Origin: Chenopodium formosanum
Taxonomy: Eukaryota; Streptophyta; Magnoliopsida; Caryophyllales; Amaranthaceae
NCBI GenBank assembly: GCA_024500155.1
Contig: CM044877.1
Location: forward strand, 21,036,001 to 21,100,000
Reading direction: 5' to 3'
Length of the DNA: 64,000 nt
A model generated the notes under the pieces. That model did no database searches and had not been told where the DNA came from. It saw only the letters and a list, made by a program, of their open reading frames with translations. The position numbers and the translations under genes are program-made. Below are positions 46,372 through 57,120 of this stretch, piece after piece. Each line of letters starts with the position of its first letter. Position 1 is the first letter of the stretch.

Positions 46372-46379
46372 CCTGCAAG

Positions 46380-46980
46380 TCCGGCCTAGTCATTTTAGCC
46401 AAAAAATCTGCAAAGCCTTTCCCTTTGATCGCTAATCTGGGCTCAAATGTTATATCGAAACCCCTAAACTCTAGGGCCCACTTAAGCATCCGGCCACTGG
46501 CTTCCAAAGTTGCGAACAACTACTTTAGCGGCTGATCTGTGTAGACCACAATGGAACGGGCTAGAAATATGGCTGAAGCTTTTGATGCCATAAACAGGGC
46601 AAGGCCGATTTTTTCTATGGGTGGATACCTTAGCTCGGCATTTCGCAGCACATGAATGATGAAATAGACTAGGGTCTGATGGTCGTCCCTTACCGCTAGG
46701 AGGACAACACTTACAAAATGGTCTGAGATTGCAAGATACATGTGCAAATTTTCATCATCGACTGGACTGACGAGTCGAGGCAGTGTATGCAAATGGCTTT
46801 TCAGCTGGACGAAGGCCTCCTCGGCTTTCTCTGTCCACTCAAACATTGATTTTTTCTTAATAGTCTGAAAAAAATATCGGCACTTATCCCCTGATTTTAA
46901 CAAGAATCGTCCGAGTGCGGCTAAACGTCCCGTCAATCTCTGCACTTCCTTGATTATTCTCGGCGACTTCATGTCCAAGA
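46380..46980 (-). pseudogene. element A RT connection and first RNase H
   Basis: Minus strand: DMKSPRIIKEVQRLTGRLAALG (46975-46910), a domain like element C's QRLTGCLATLG; SDHFVSVVLLAVRDDHQTLVYFI (~46750-46660) and VVYTDQPLK (~46545-46520); then MLKWALEFRGFDITFEPR near 46480-46425. Ends MTRPDLQ just before the MITE. A stop near 46518 splits it. Confidence 0.85.
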
Positions 46981-47099
46981 CAGCTTGAATTTTTTCAGGG
47001 TTGGCATCAATTCCTCGTTGATCGATTAGAACCCGAGAAATTTTCCAAACTCAACACCAAAGACGCGTTTCTTTGGATTTAACATAATCTTATGCCACC

Positions 47100-47890
47100 T
47101 GAGTTCGATAAATGTCTCTCATAGATCTTTTAGATGGTCGACCGACTGCTTTGACTTGACAGTGATGTCATCAATGAATGCTTCCATATTCCGGCCGATC
47201 TGATCTTTGAAAACAGTATTTACAAGTCTTTGAAAGGTAGCAGGGACGTTCTTGAGGCCGAAGGGAATAACTTTATAGCAATACAACCCCTGCTCGGTCA
47301 CAAATGCAATTTTCTCTTGGTCTTCTTCCCACAATGGGATCTGACGGAATCCAGAGTATGTGTCCATAAAACTCATGAGTGCATGCCCGGCCGTAGAACC
47401 AACCAGTCGATCAATCTTAGGCAAGGGAAAACTATCCTTTGGGCACTCCTTGTTGAAATCTGTATAGTCCACACACTTCCTCCAGGTTCCATTCGGCTTC
47501 TTTACCAACACAACATTGGCTACCCAATCCGGGTAGTAGCACTGCCGAATGAAACCAGCGTCTAGCAACTTCCTTACTTCAGCTGCGACCGCCTGATTCC
47601 TCTCTTCCCCGTGATTTCTCTTCTTCTATCGGACGGGCTTAAAGTGGATTCACAACTAATTTGTGCACAACCAAGTCTAGGCTAATGCCCAGCATTTCGC
47701 CCACTTCAAACACAAATACATCCTTGAATTCTCTCAATATCTTGATTAGGTTGTCCCCAAGAACACCTATGGCTATAGTGCCGACCTTAACCGTCCGATC
47801 AAGCTTATCAGGGTCCAATACTATATCTTGGTGGTCGCTGGCCGGCTGGGGTCTTAATTCTTCTGGCTGGCCAACGACCATTAATTGCTA
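47100..47890 (-). pseudogene. element A reverse transcriptase
   Basis: Minus strand. N-terminal part KILREFKDVFVFEVGEMLGI near 47760-47690; then DWVANVVLVKKPNGTWRKCV near 47535-47475, PFGLKNVPATFQRLVNTVF near 47265-47210, and catalytic FIDDITVKSKQ near 47175-47145 with both Asp present. Frameshift between 47640 and 47570. Confidence 0.92.
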
Positions 47891-48600
47891 AGCATGCTCT
47901 TTTTTTATTGACTTCCTCTTATGGACGACCAGGTATTCTTGGAGTGAACCATAATCTGAGTTTGGCTCGGACGACTTCCCTTGTCTGCGAATAGTAGGCT
48001 TAATAGCCAACTCGTTACACTCCTTTGCCATCCTTTGGTTTCCTTGGATTGAACTTCCTGTTTGACCTTTCAAACTTCAGCAGCATCAGATGGGGGACAA
48101 TCACTGCCTTGGCTGCGATTAAGGTAGGGCGGCCGAGTATCACGTTATAGCCCGTGAGCTCTTTGACCACAAGGAAGCTGACGACCATGTCCCTACCTTC
48201 CCCCTTCAACCCAAGCTGAACGGGAAGATCTATTTGGCTAGCTAGGTGTATGACATTTCCTCCAAACCCAACAAACGGGTGGAAGATCTCCTTTAGGGCA
48301 TCTTCCGGAAACCTCAAATTCTTCAAACAGGACAAGCTGATAATTTCGGACGAAATGCCCGTATCTATCAATTCCACTTGACATTTAAATTGGCTATCTT
48401 CAGAACAAAGACCATTGGGTCATTGTGGAGATCCTTAACCTCCTCTCGGCTGGCCTCGCTGACCGTCACCTGTAGTAAAGGTTCCACCTTGACGCCCTCG
48501 ACATGCATTACCTTGGCATAATTTCTCGCATCCTGCTTATTAATTCCTTTCATTGTTGTGCCACCTGCAGCAAGGCTGCCTGATATGACAGCCATATAAC
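47890..48600 (-). pseudogene. element A protease region
   Basis: Minus strand: ELIDTGISSEIISLSCL near 48375-48325 (DTG active site) and GYNVILGRPTLIAAKAVIVP near 48155-48095. Upstream segment 48595-48380 is in another frame. Collinear with element C protease (LIDTGSSSDIISL). Confidence 0.88.
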
Positions 48601-50382
48601 CAGAATAAGTAATGTTTCCATCTTTTTCTTTATCACTTTATTTTTCTTCTCGGACTTGTTGTTTGTCTGGCTGGAGGTGAACTTCGGCTTCATGACATAT
48701 GAATTAAGCATGCCCTTCTCGGCCAGCTTATTAAACAGTCTCTTCAAATTGTTTCATTCATTTTTATCGTGCCCCACATCCTTGTGGTAGTGGCAATACT
48801 TATTCTTGTTACAATACTGAGCCGAGCCTCTCAACGGCGTGGGCTTCTCAAATTCAAAATTTTCTTTATTCCCATCAAAATCAAATAGCATTTCTTGTTG
48901 AATTCATACTGGGGTTCGTACATCTTGACCTTTTTTTAACTTTGGCTGTTGATTGTCCGCCACCCACACTTCCTTTCTTTTATTCTTTCTTTCTTTCTTT
49001 TTCCCAGCCAAGACTTGCTGAGAAGATTACTTCTTCTCAGCTCCCTTGGTTGGTACTTCGGATTTTGTAAGGGAACAGATTCCAGCTGCCTTAATATAGG
49101 CTTCGACTTCCCGCAGAAAACATGCGTATGTCCGAACCTTTTTTCTTACCAGGTTAAATTTGAAACCATTATGCCTTAGCCCTCGAAGGAATTCTAAATA
49201 AGCCATTTCATCCGGCAGATTATGAATTAAGGCCTTTTCCTAGTTAAATCTTTTGACGTATGAACTCAACCCTTCACTTTTTCCCTTGACAATGGTAGCC
49301 AAATTAAGGCGGGTCTTCCTTAGGTGGATGTTGTAAGAAAAGTTTCCAACAAATAGCATACTTAGAGTATTAAAACAATTGATGCACCCGACCAGCAGGC
49401 TATTAAACCAATCTTGCGTCACGCCCTTAAGGGTGGCCGGGAAACATCTAAACCAAGTGGCATCATCAACACAACGCAAATACATCAGGTTTTCGTATGA
49501 AGTGACGTGCTCCTCTGGGTTGCCCGAGCCATCATAAGCACACACGAGTACATTCTTCACCTTCGCAGGCTGAAAAGAGCTAGGAATCTCTCGAGATAAC
49601 GGAGGTGGCTTGTTTCCAATATTAAGCAAACACATTTGCCAATCAACGGGCTGAGGTAGAATGCGATGTCTGCCCAGGTATGGCAACTGGTCAAACGGCT
49701 GGCTCAGCTGACCATACTGTCCGAGAACATTAGGATTGTGAGGTAGAAAAGCATTAAAATTATGAGGAATCTGGTATTGAATTGGTTAACTGGAATGAGA
49801 GTTAATGTACGAGCAGCTTGGCTGATGCTGGTCCTGGCCATGCTGGTATGCTTGGAAGAGGTATGGTTTGAGAAATCATCCGGCATAGATGGGGTAAAGG
49901 ATGTTTCTGAATAGGCTATCCGTTCATGTTGCTTATGCCGGATGTAATCTCTGACATCCTTCCATCGGCGAGACGACTCAGTAATCTTCTTTTGATGGCG
50001 TTTTCCCTGCCCCAGCTGACTGGGTTTTCTCAAGGATCCAGGACACTACTACCCTTGGTACCCTCGATGAACGCTCATGCCGGCGGTACAGGGTATTCCC
50101 AGCATCTTCGGCATTAGTTCCTTTACTATGAGCTTTCTTCTGGTTGCCTTCTCCCTCTCTCCTGGGTGGCTGCCAAGAAGAAGAAGGCCTCCTACCCTCA
50201 ATATCCTTTCGGAACTTGTTAAGAGCGAGCTTAAGCGAACCAGCAGTAATAGGAGGATCATCAGCCTCTTGAAACGTGCATGTGAAAAGATCACTAGAAT
50301 AGATTGTAGTAACAATATCTTCAACATGGCCATCCTGGTCGGGGCCAGGGCAAGCACCTCGTGTCTGACCATCTACTGCCAT
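48601..50382 (-). pseudogene. element A gag
   Basis: Minus strand from 50382 (MAVDGQTRGACPG, one frame, then changing frames near 50000 and 49700). The retrotransposon gag domain is at 49686-49240: VDWQMCLLNIG, AKVKNVLVCAYDGSGNPEEH, FRCFPATLKGVTQDWFNSL. A knuckle-like CHYHKDVGHDKNE lies near 48800-48762, with the last Cys missing. Collinear with element C gag. TTTC/CTTT microsatellite-like sequence near 48965-49005 falls in the linker. Confidence 0.85.
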
Positions 50383-50394
50383 TATGGACGAGTA

Positions 50395-50412
50395 TCCCCA
50401 CAGATGGCGCTA
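50395..50412 (-). promoter_or_regulatory. primer binding site of element A
   Basis: Minus strand TAGCGCCATCTGTGGGGA, two bases inside the LTR border, like the TGGCGCCGTCTATGGGGA of element C. Confidence 0.75.
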
Positions 50413-50414
50413 AA

Positions 50415-50942
50415 TGTTTCGGGGTTTTTTGGAATCCCTTGGGATACTGGTTGTGTATTGCTGGTAGTGAGACTCGGACACCTGCAAAACCACGGAAGCT
50501 CTGGTGGCTGGAGATCTGCCTCCAACGATCAAGTTAGTCACCGGAAAACGGAGTAAACTAGAGAGAGAAAGTAAAGAGAAGTTGGAGCTATTTAGTGCTC
50601 TATTGAATGTTATGTCACAATCCACCCCTCTCATCATCAATGATTGGGGTATTTATAGGGGTGGGGGATTTGTGCTCTTTAGGGAAAGTGACCTAGGAAT
50701 GTGTGATGTGATTGGCTGTGCAATCAGTGTACGGCACGTGTCCCCTTAAGGCGCCGTTTTTGCGGCATTCAAGGGAAGTTGGGCCTCCTTATGTAAGGAG
50801 GCCTTTCCTCTCTTTGGATTTCAGGTGCTTTCATGCTTTTAGTGTGTGGCATTTTCCTACGGTGACACGTGTCACCCGTTAAATGGGCCATGTGTTATCA
50901 CAGGATTATTCCATGTATTTGGGGTAATTTTTACCCTAAACA
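50415..50942 (-). repeat. 5' LTR of element A
   Basis: On the minus strand starts TGTTTAGGGTAAAAATTACC and ends CCCCGAAACA. Same first bases as element C LTRs. TATAAATA on the minus strand at 50650-50657. Upstream of it is a 16-bp palindrome GGTGACACGTGTCACC (50861-50876) centred on a CACGTG G-box, and a further CACGTG near 50735. Confidence 0.82.
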
Positions 50943-51034
50943 GTAGACTAAGTATCACTAAACAACTGATTATTCAATCAAAAAGGCGTGCCCATTGCCT
51001 TAAAAAAAATAGGGGTGGCAAGCAATAAGGACGG
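50943..51034. other. short spacer between elements A and D
   Basis: 92 bases with no recognised feature; an A-run at 51002-51009. Confidence 0.5.
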
Positions 51035-51386
51035 TGTTACAGTATGAAGAGTATTGAGCTACAGTATTTGGAGGGAAAGTTTGTTAGGATTAAAGTTTGT
51101 TAATTACTTTTAGCTTTTGTCGTTTCTGCCTTAGTTGGGTTGTTAAAAAGGAATCTTTCTGTTTTGCATTTTTTCTTATTAAGCTTAGGTGAGTTGTATT
51201 TGGCTAATTAAGAAATACATTACAACTTTCTTTCTCTACATTATGTCTCTCTTTCTCTCTCGATTCAGTTTTCTCGCTCTTCTCTTCTCCTCTAATTCTT
51301 CTTTCTTCTTGACTACTCCTTTTTTTGTGAATATTGAGCTCGATTTCAGGAAATCAGAAACTCGATAAGGAAATCACTCCTAATCA
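51035..51386 (+). repeat. probable 5' LTR of element D (chromovirus-like gypsy)
   Basis: TGTTACAG ... CTCCTAATCA followed by a TGGTATCATAGTCGCC primer-site-like sequence and gag. Short LTR with a CT-rich leader (51240-51310). Boundaries come from TG...CA and the primer site only; the partner LTR is outside the window. Confidence 0.6.
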
Positions 51387-51387
51387 A

Positions 51388-51403
51388 TGGTATCATAGTC
51401 GCC
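51388..51403 (+). promoter_or_regulatory. primer binding site of element D
   Basis: TGGTATCATAGTCGCC, one base after the LTR end; TGGTATCA starts are typical of initiator tRNA-Met primer sites. Confidence 0.6.
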
Positions 51404-51451
51404 GTTGTCATTCTTTGTCTTAACATTCTGGCACCATCTCTTATTACGTGA

Positions 51452-51984
51452 GTGAATAGAAAGGACGCCCAACTTGCTGCATTGGAGATGAAGCTTGAAG
51501 CTCAGTCTGTTGCTTTAGCTGCTGTTTCTACTAAGCAGATTGAGGATTTGATGGAAATGTTGCAGATAATGAAGGATCAACTGCCAATAACTAAATCTAA
51601 TGAGCCTGTATTCCAGCCTAAATTAGGGTATAATCCTAAACTCGAGTTTCCTAAGTTTAATGGTATAAAATGCTCTAATTACTTTAATCTATGTAAAATC
51701 CCTGATGAGCAAAAGGTAGACTTAGCATCACTAAATATGACAGACAAAGTTGAAAATTGGGTGACTAGCTATTTAGCTACTCGTACTACAGTAGATTGGG
51801 ATGATTTTGTGATTGATGTTAATGGACGATTTAAGGATGAAGTAGGGGTCAATGTTGTGGAGGAATTTAATAAACTAACTGAAACTGATTCCATTGAAGC
51901 TTATGTTGATGAATTTGAAAATCTGAGAGTTGTGATGCTGCAAAATAGCTATTTGTTGCCTGAGAAGTATTTGTTGGAGAGCTT
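51452..51984 (+). pseudogene. element D gag, 5' part (interrupted by element C)
   Basis: Reads NRKDAQLAALEMKL, then PKLEFPKFNGIKCSNYF, CKIPDEQKVDLASLNMTDK, DWDDFVIDVNGRFKDE and VEEFNKL, the gag of chromovirus-type gypsy elements. The normal ATG is not present; the frame opens after ACGTGA at 51446. Coding continues from LLESF across element C to IGGLKPGIRAFVRAFKP at 63416 onward, so one gag gene was split. Confidence 0.88.
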
Positions 51985-52548
51985 TGTTTAGGGTATTTTA
52001 ACCCTAGACACGCGGACCAATGAGAGGTCGCCACGTGTCGAGCTCAGGATGGCCCATGTGGCTCAAAATCCTTTTGACACGTGTACCAATGAGAGGTTGC
52101 CACGTGTCGAGCTCAGGATGGCCCATGTGGCTCAACATCCTCTTGACACTTGGCTCCCTCAGATATGTTTCTGAAATGGCGGCTTTCAAAAGGCCCAAAC
52201 TCCTAGGAGCGCCGTAAAACAGCGCAGCCCACTAAAATCTACTTCAAGTGACCTAGGTAGGGGCACATTTTCCAACGACCTTATAAATAGGGAGATATTT
52301 CCCCATTTTGGGAAAAGATTGAATCAATTATTACACCCTTATTCTCTTACATCAGAGAAATACTTAAGCTTGGAATCCGAGCAGATACCCACCTAAATTT
52401 CCGTTCTCTTTATTCCGTTTCAAGTTACTAACTTGACCGTCGGAGGCGGAGCTCCAACCACCCGGAGTCTTCGTTATTTTGCAGGTGCAGCTCAGCCGGA
52501 TCAGACTTCATGACGTAACTCTCCCAAGGGACAAAAACACCCAAAACA
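51985..52548 (+). repeat. 5' LTR of element C
   Basis: Starts TGTTTAGGGTA and ends CCCAAAACA. Holds a 69-bp tandem duplication (52017-52085 and 52086-52154; CCAATGAGAGGT.GCCACGTGTC...) with CACGTG G-boxes near 52031, 52078 and 52100, and TATAAATA at 52282-52289. Confidence 0.95.
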
Positions 52549-52550
52549 TT

Positions 52551-52568
52551 TGGCGCCGTCTATGGGGA
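52551..52568 (+). promoter_or_regulatory. primer binding site of element C
   Basis: TGGCGCCGTCTATGGGGA two bases after the LTR. Confidence 0.8.
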
Positions 52569-52581
52569 GAGTACCTCGAAG

Positions 52582-54610
52582 ATGGTTCAAGAGTCTATAC
52601 CACCCTCTAACCGTCTTGGTGAAGACCCAGAAGTCTTTACAGACCATGAGGAGGAGGATGAAGACCCTCAGGTCGAAGCCTTTACAGCCGAAGACGGCTC
52701 TCTCAGAACCAAACGCATCCGGCCCAGAGACACTCTGGAGCGGGGTGCCTCCCAGGCGGGTCCAAGTCGACCCTCTGGGCAACCGGAAAGGGAAACCCAA
52801 ACGGCCACAAGATCAGCCCCTGTCACTCGAGACGAACTCTTGAGGTTCATGACAAGTTTCAAGGGTGAAATTAAAGAGCTGATCACCAAAAGCCGGGCTG
52901 GCCCAAGTAAAGGTCAGTCGGCGAAGAAGACTCCTCCAGAGAAGGGGAAGTCAGTCAGAGACCGGCAGCCCACTCCCCATCCAAAGGAGAAGGCTGCCGG
53001 GACCATTGATTGGTCAAAAATCCTCCTTACTAAGAGGAACAACAACACCCGCCGGACTCAACAGCCGGTGGGAAGCAAAAAAACAACTCTTGATGCCCGG
53101 GAGATTATCAACCGGAAGAGAAACCTATCGCTGTCTGAGTCGGCTTCAACGTCAAATTTTCCAGACAGCTTCAACAACATTTCTGCAGGGAGTGCACCCT
53201 CCTTGCATGAGAGTTAGACAGGCGGTAATACCGTCCATTCTGGCCCTCATACGATTAGAGTTGTCCCGTATGTGCCTACTCAGGCTTACGAACAGTATCC
53301 CCCTCACTTCATGCAGCCGGCCTTCTTTGGGGGTCAGGCGGCATATCCAAATGTCCAGCCATTGGACTGGCAGCTTCATCTACTACGCCTGGGTGAACAG
53401 CCTTCTGCGTTCACTCGGGAGATAACCGAGGCGGCTCAGCCGGCCAAGGTTAAGAACGTGTTGGTTGGTACCTATGATGGTACCACCAATCCGGAAGACT
53501 ACCTCATGGATTAAACCAACCTCATGTATCTGCAGGGGTTGGATGATGCCACTTGGTGTCGATGCTTCCCGGCTACATTGAAGGGCATTGCCAAACAATG
53601 GTTTGGCAATCTGCCAGCCGGGTCCATCAATAGCTTCAGGAAGCTTGCCTTCCTATTTGCTTCCAACTTCTCAATGAACATCCCTGCTAAGAAAACAAGC
53701 CTTGATTTGAGCACTGTTAAGCAGGGAGAGAGAGAAGGGTTGCGCTCATATGTCAGGCGGTTCAATCTGATCAGAATTTAGATTCAGGGGCTGTATGATG
53801 AGGTAGCTTTCACAGACTTTTTCAAAGGTCTGAGAGACGGATCGACCTTTAAGTTCGACCTAGTCAGAAAAGGGGCTTTCACCCTGCAGGCGGCCTTGAG
53901 GGAGGCGCAAAGCTACATTCAAGCTACCGACCTCTGTTCGCTTGGTAGCCAGTCGGACTCTAAGAAGTCTGACAAGCAGAAAGACAACCGGCCTGCTCAG
54001 CCGGCTAAAAAGAATGAGGAGAGTAAGAAGAGAAAAGAGGTCTGGGCGGTTAGTGACTCTGACCAGCCGTCCCAGAAGAAGAAGAAAGAATTTAAACCCT
54101 ACGTCCCAAAGTACGAGTTTAACAAGGACTGAAACTCCATCCTCATGGAGATAAAGGACCGGCTGTCCCTAGAGAAGCCGAATCCAATGAAAAGTTCCAT
54201 TCAATCCAGGAACAAAAATAAATTTTGTCAATACCATGAGGAAGTTAGCCATGACACCAACGATAGCTTCAGCCTTCAACAGACATTGGACCGTCTGGCT
54301 GACAAGAGGATGCTGAAGTTCTATATTTCTAAGTCCCCAGCCGGGGCAAAAAAGAAAAACAAGGGCCAGCCCTCCAAGACTACCCCCTAGCCTGCTAGTA
54401 GTTTTGATACCGACAAGAAGCCAATCTACACTATAGCAGGCGGGTTCTCATGTGGTGGCCCTACCATCCGGGGCACCAAGAGCCATCTTCGAAAGATGGA
54501 CAAAGATGATGATGAGCAGGCGTCTGCCAGCTCCTCCTTCCCAGACGTCTTGATCACTAAGAAGGATAGGGGCAGCGTCTGCTACCCGCATGATGACCCG
54601 GTGGTCATTT
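52582..54610 (+). pseudogene. element C gag
   Basis: Start ATG 52582 (MVQESIPPSNRLGEDPEVF), close to the primer site. N-terminal 200 residues are acidic then basic and low-complexity. The gag domain includes DWQLHLLRLGEQPSAF, AKVKNVLVGTYDGTTNPEDY near 53450-53507, CRCFPATLKGIAKQWFGNL near 53560-53615 and LRSYVRRFNLIR. A basic Lys/Ser region (53950-54110) precedes a knuckle-like CQYHEEVSHDTND near 54228, with the final Cys changed to Ser. One frame throughout, stopped at 53215, 53512, 53779, 54130, 54388 and 54610. Confidence 0.9.
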
Positions 54611-54612
54611 AA

Positions 54613-55161
54613 TGTAAGGTTGCCAACCAGCTGGTTGGACAGATCCTTATTGACACCGGCAGTTCATCAGACATTATCAGCCTCCGGTGCCTGCAAAAGC
54701 TGAAATACAATATCAACAGCATGCATCCAGTTACCCACCCCTTGGATGGTTTTGGGGGTGGGATGGTCTACCCATTCGGAAGAATTGACTTACCCATCCG
54801 GCTGGGAGAGAAGGGCCAAGGACGACATATTGTCGTCAGATTCTTGGTCGTCGAGGAGTTGATCGCCTATAACATTATCCTTGGAAGGCCAACCCTCAAC
54901 GTAGCCAAGGCAGTAATCATCCCATCTCTCATGCTCATCAAGTATGAGAGGGATGACGACACTGTTGGTTCCCTGAATGGGGATCAGAAGACGACCCGAG
55001 AGTGCTATCTCTCAGCCGTCAGAGACACTGTAACCCCAGGCGTCCAGGAACCAATAGACCTTGACAATGTCAAGGATGCTGATCCAGCACATGCCCCACC
55101 AGCAGCCGGAAAGAAAAGAAAGGCACCTCTGCTGGTGGAGGTGAAGAAAGAGAAAAAATAG
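54613..55161 (+). pseudogene. element C protease
   Basis: QILIDTGSSSDIISLRCL near 54640-54690 with the DTG active site, then GFGGGMVYPFGRIDLPIRLG and YNIILGRPTLNVAKAVIIP near 54870-54925. A Lys-rich tail (AAGKKRKAP) runs to TAG 55159. It follows gag in the same frame after a stop at 54610. Confidence 0.9.
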
Positions 55162-55163
55162 CA

Positions 55164-56660
55164 ATCACTGACCGGTGAGCGGTCAGATGAGCTCCGTCCC
55201 CAACCGGCTGGTGAAAGCATTGATTTCGTTCTGGATGACAGCCATCCGGAACGTACTGTGAAGGTTGGGACGGTTGCTCATGCTACCTTGGGTGCAAGCT
55301 TGCACCTTCTGCTGAAGGAATTCAAAGACATCTTTGCCTTTGAAGTGGAAGAGATGTCATGCGTCAGCCCGGATCTCGCTGTCCACAAACTCGCCGTGGA
55401 TCCTAAAAAGAAGCCCATCTGGCAAAAGAAAAGAAATCATGGCGAGGAAAGAAGTCAGGCGGCAGCTGCCAAAGTAAAAAAGTTGTTCGATGCTGGGTTC
55501 ATTCGGCCATGTAATTTCCCCGACTGGGTTGCAAATGTTGTGCTTGTAAAGAAGTCGATGGTACCTGGCGGATGTGTGTTGATTACACGGATCTCAATAA
55601 GGCATATCCCAAGGACAGTTATCCTCTTTCGAAGATCGACAATCTGGTTGATTCAACAGCCGGGCATTTCTTGATGAGTTTTATGGATGCCTACTCCGGC
55701 TTCCATCAGATACCCCTGTGGAAGAAAGATCAAGAAAAGACGGCCTTCGTCACTGATCAAGGGCTATTCTGTTACACAGTGATGCCGTTTGGCTTGAAAA
55801 ATGCGCCGGCTACGTTCCAACGGATGATTAATACTGTCTTTATTAATCAAATTGGGAGGAATGTAGAGGCATACATTGACGACATGATAGTCAAATCCAA
55901 ACAGCAGGCGGATCACCTTGCTGATCTCCGAGAAACCTTTACCACACTCAGGCGGCATAAGGTCATGTTAAATCCTAAGAAATGCGTCTTTGGTGTTGAG
56001 TCTGGGAAGTTTCTCAGATTCTTGATTGATCAAAGGGGGATAGAGGCTAACCCTGAGAAGATACAGGCGGTAATTGACATGAAGTCACCCCGCACTGTCA
56101 AGGAAGCGCAGAGACTAACCGGTTGCCTGGCTACTCTGGGGAGATTCCTTAGCTGGTCAGGTGACAAATGCCTTTTCTTCTTCCAAGCAATCAGGAAGAA
56201 GACCAGATTTGAATGGGGAGATGAGGCTGAGGCGGCCTTTCAACGGCTAAAAGAACTCCTCCACTCTTTGCCAAGACTTATTAGTCCATTGCCTAGGGAG
56301 GTGTTATACATGTACTTAGCCGTCTCAGATCATGCCCTTAGTGTCGTTCTCCTTGCTGAGAGAGACGGTGTTCAGCTTCCGGTCTATTTCATTAGCCATG
56401 TCTTAAAAAATGCTGAGCTCCAGTACCCCATGGTAGAAAAATTTGGCCTTGCTCTGTATATGGCTTTCAAGAAATTGAAGCCATACTTCCTGGCTCATCC
56501 GGTGGTAATCTACACCGACCAGCCCCTCAAGCGGCCAATGTCTACTTTGGAGTCATCCGGAAGAATGTTGAAATGGGCTATTGAAATGCAAAGTCTTGAA
56601 ATCACTTTTGAACCTAGAAAAGCAGTGAAAGGTCAGGCGTTTGCCGACTTCATTGTTGAA
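55164..56660 (+). pseudogene. element C reverse transcriptase and first RNase H
   Basis: N-terminal FKDIFAFEVEEMSCVSPD near 55320-55375 and DWVANVVLVKKS near 55522-55556. A lost base near 55560 shifts the frame; from CVDYTDLNKAYPKDSYPL (55575) it runs open to 57333. MPFGLKNAPATFQ near 55783, catalytic YIDDMIVKSKQQ near 55872, connection QRLTGCLATLGRFL, RNase H-like SDHALSVVLLAERDG and VIYTDQPLKRPM near 56505-56540. Both catalytic Asp are present. Confidence 0.95.
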
Positions 56661-57120
56661 ATGACCCGACCGGTGCAACCGGATAATCTTGACCAGGTTT
56701 GGAAAGTGTATGTAGACGGAAGCTCAACAAAGAACGGCTGTGGTGCAGAAATTATATATGAGTCCCCAAAGGGGGACAAATTTGAATATGCACTGCGGTT
56801 TAAGTTTCAAGCCTCAAATCATGAGGCGGGATATGAAGCCCTGCTAGCCGGAATCCGCATGTGTAAGGCAGCAGGGGCAACGAAGATTGACGCCTATTCT
56901 GATTCACGGTTGGTCGTTAGCCATTATGAGGGAGCATATGAGGCAACTCATCCGGCTATAATCAAATATCTTCAGGCAGTCAAGGAAGAGATTGGGGTAC
57001 TTGAGGAATTCCGTCTAAATCAAGTGCCCAGGTCAGATAACAACCAGGCGGATGTATTGTCCAAATTGGCTTCATCCGCCTGCTGTGATACTCCTCTATC
57101 GGTCTTTTGGGAAGTTCTTG
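56661..57120 (+). pseudogene. element C second RNase H
   Basis: VWKVYVDGSSTKNGCGAEII near 56697-56755 (Asp), ASNHEAGYEALLAGI near 56812-56855, AYSDSRLVVSHYEG near 56893 (Asp), NNQADVLSKLASSAC near 57039 (Asp). Relatives (elements A and B here) have A/V-E-Y-E at the second site; C has A-G-Y-E, so the catalytic Glu is probably Gly. The frame is open and fused to RT. Confidence 0.88.

Larger units (their letters stand above)
15906..50942 (-). mobile_element. Ty3/gypsy Tat/Retand-like element A, split by element B
   Basis: Minus-strand element made of 15906-22927 and 44382-50942. From right to left: 5' LTR 50415-50942, primer site, gag, protease, RT, RNase H, second RNase H, integrase, post-pol region, then an antisense gene on the plus strand. 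Integrase coding stops at 44382 and resumes exactly at 22922 after a GTAGG duplication, proving that both halves are one element. The 3' LTR is not seen: the left side is interrupted by the CACTA end and its tandem copies. Coding regions contain many stops. Confidence 0.85.
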
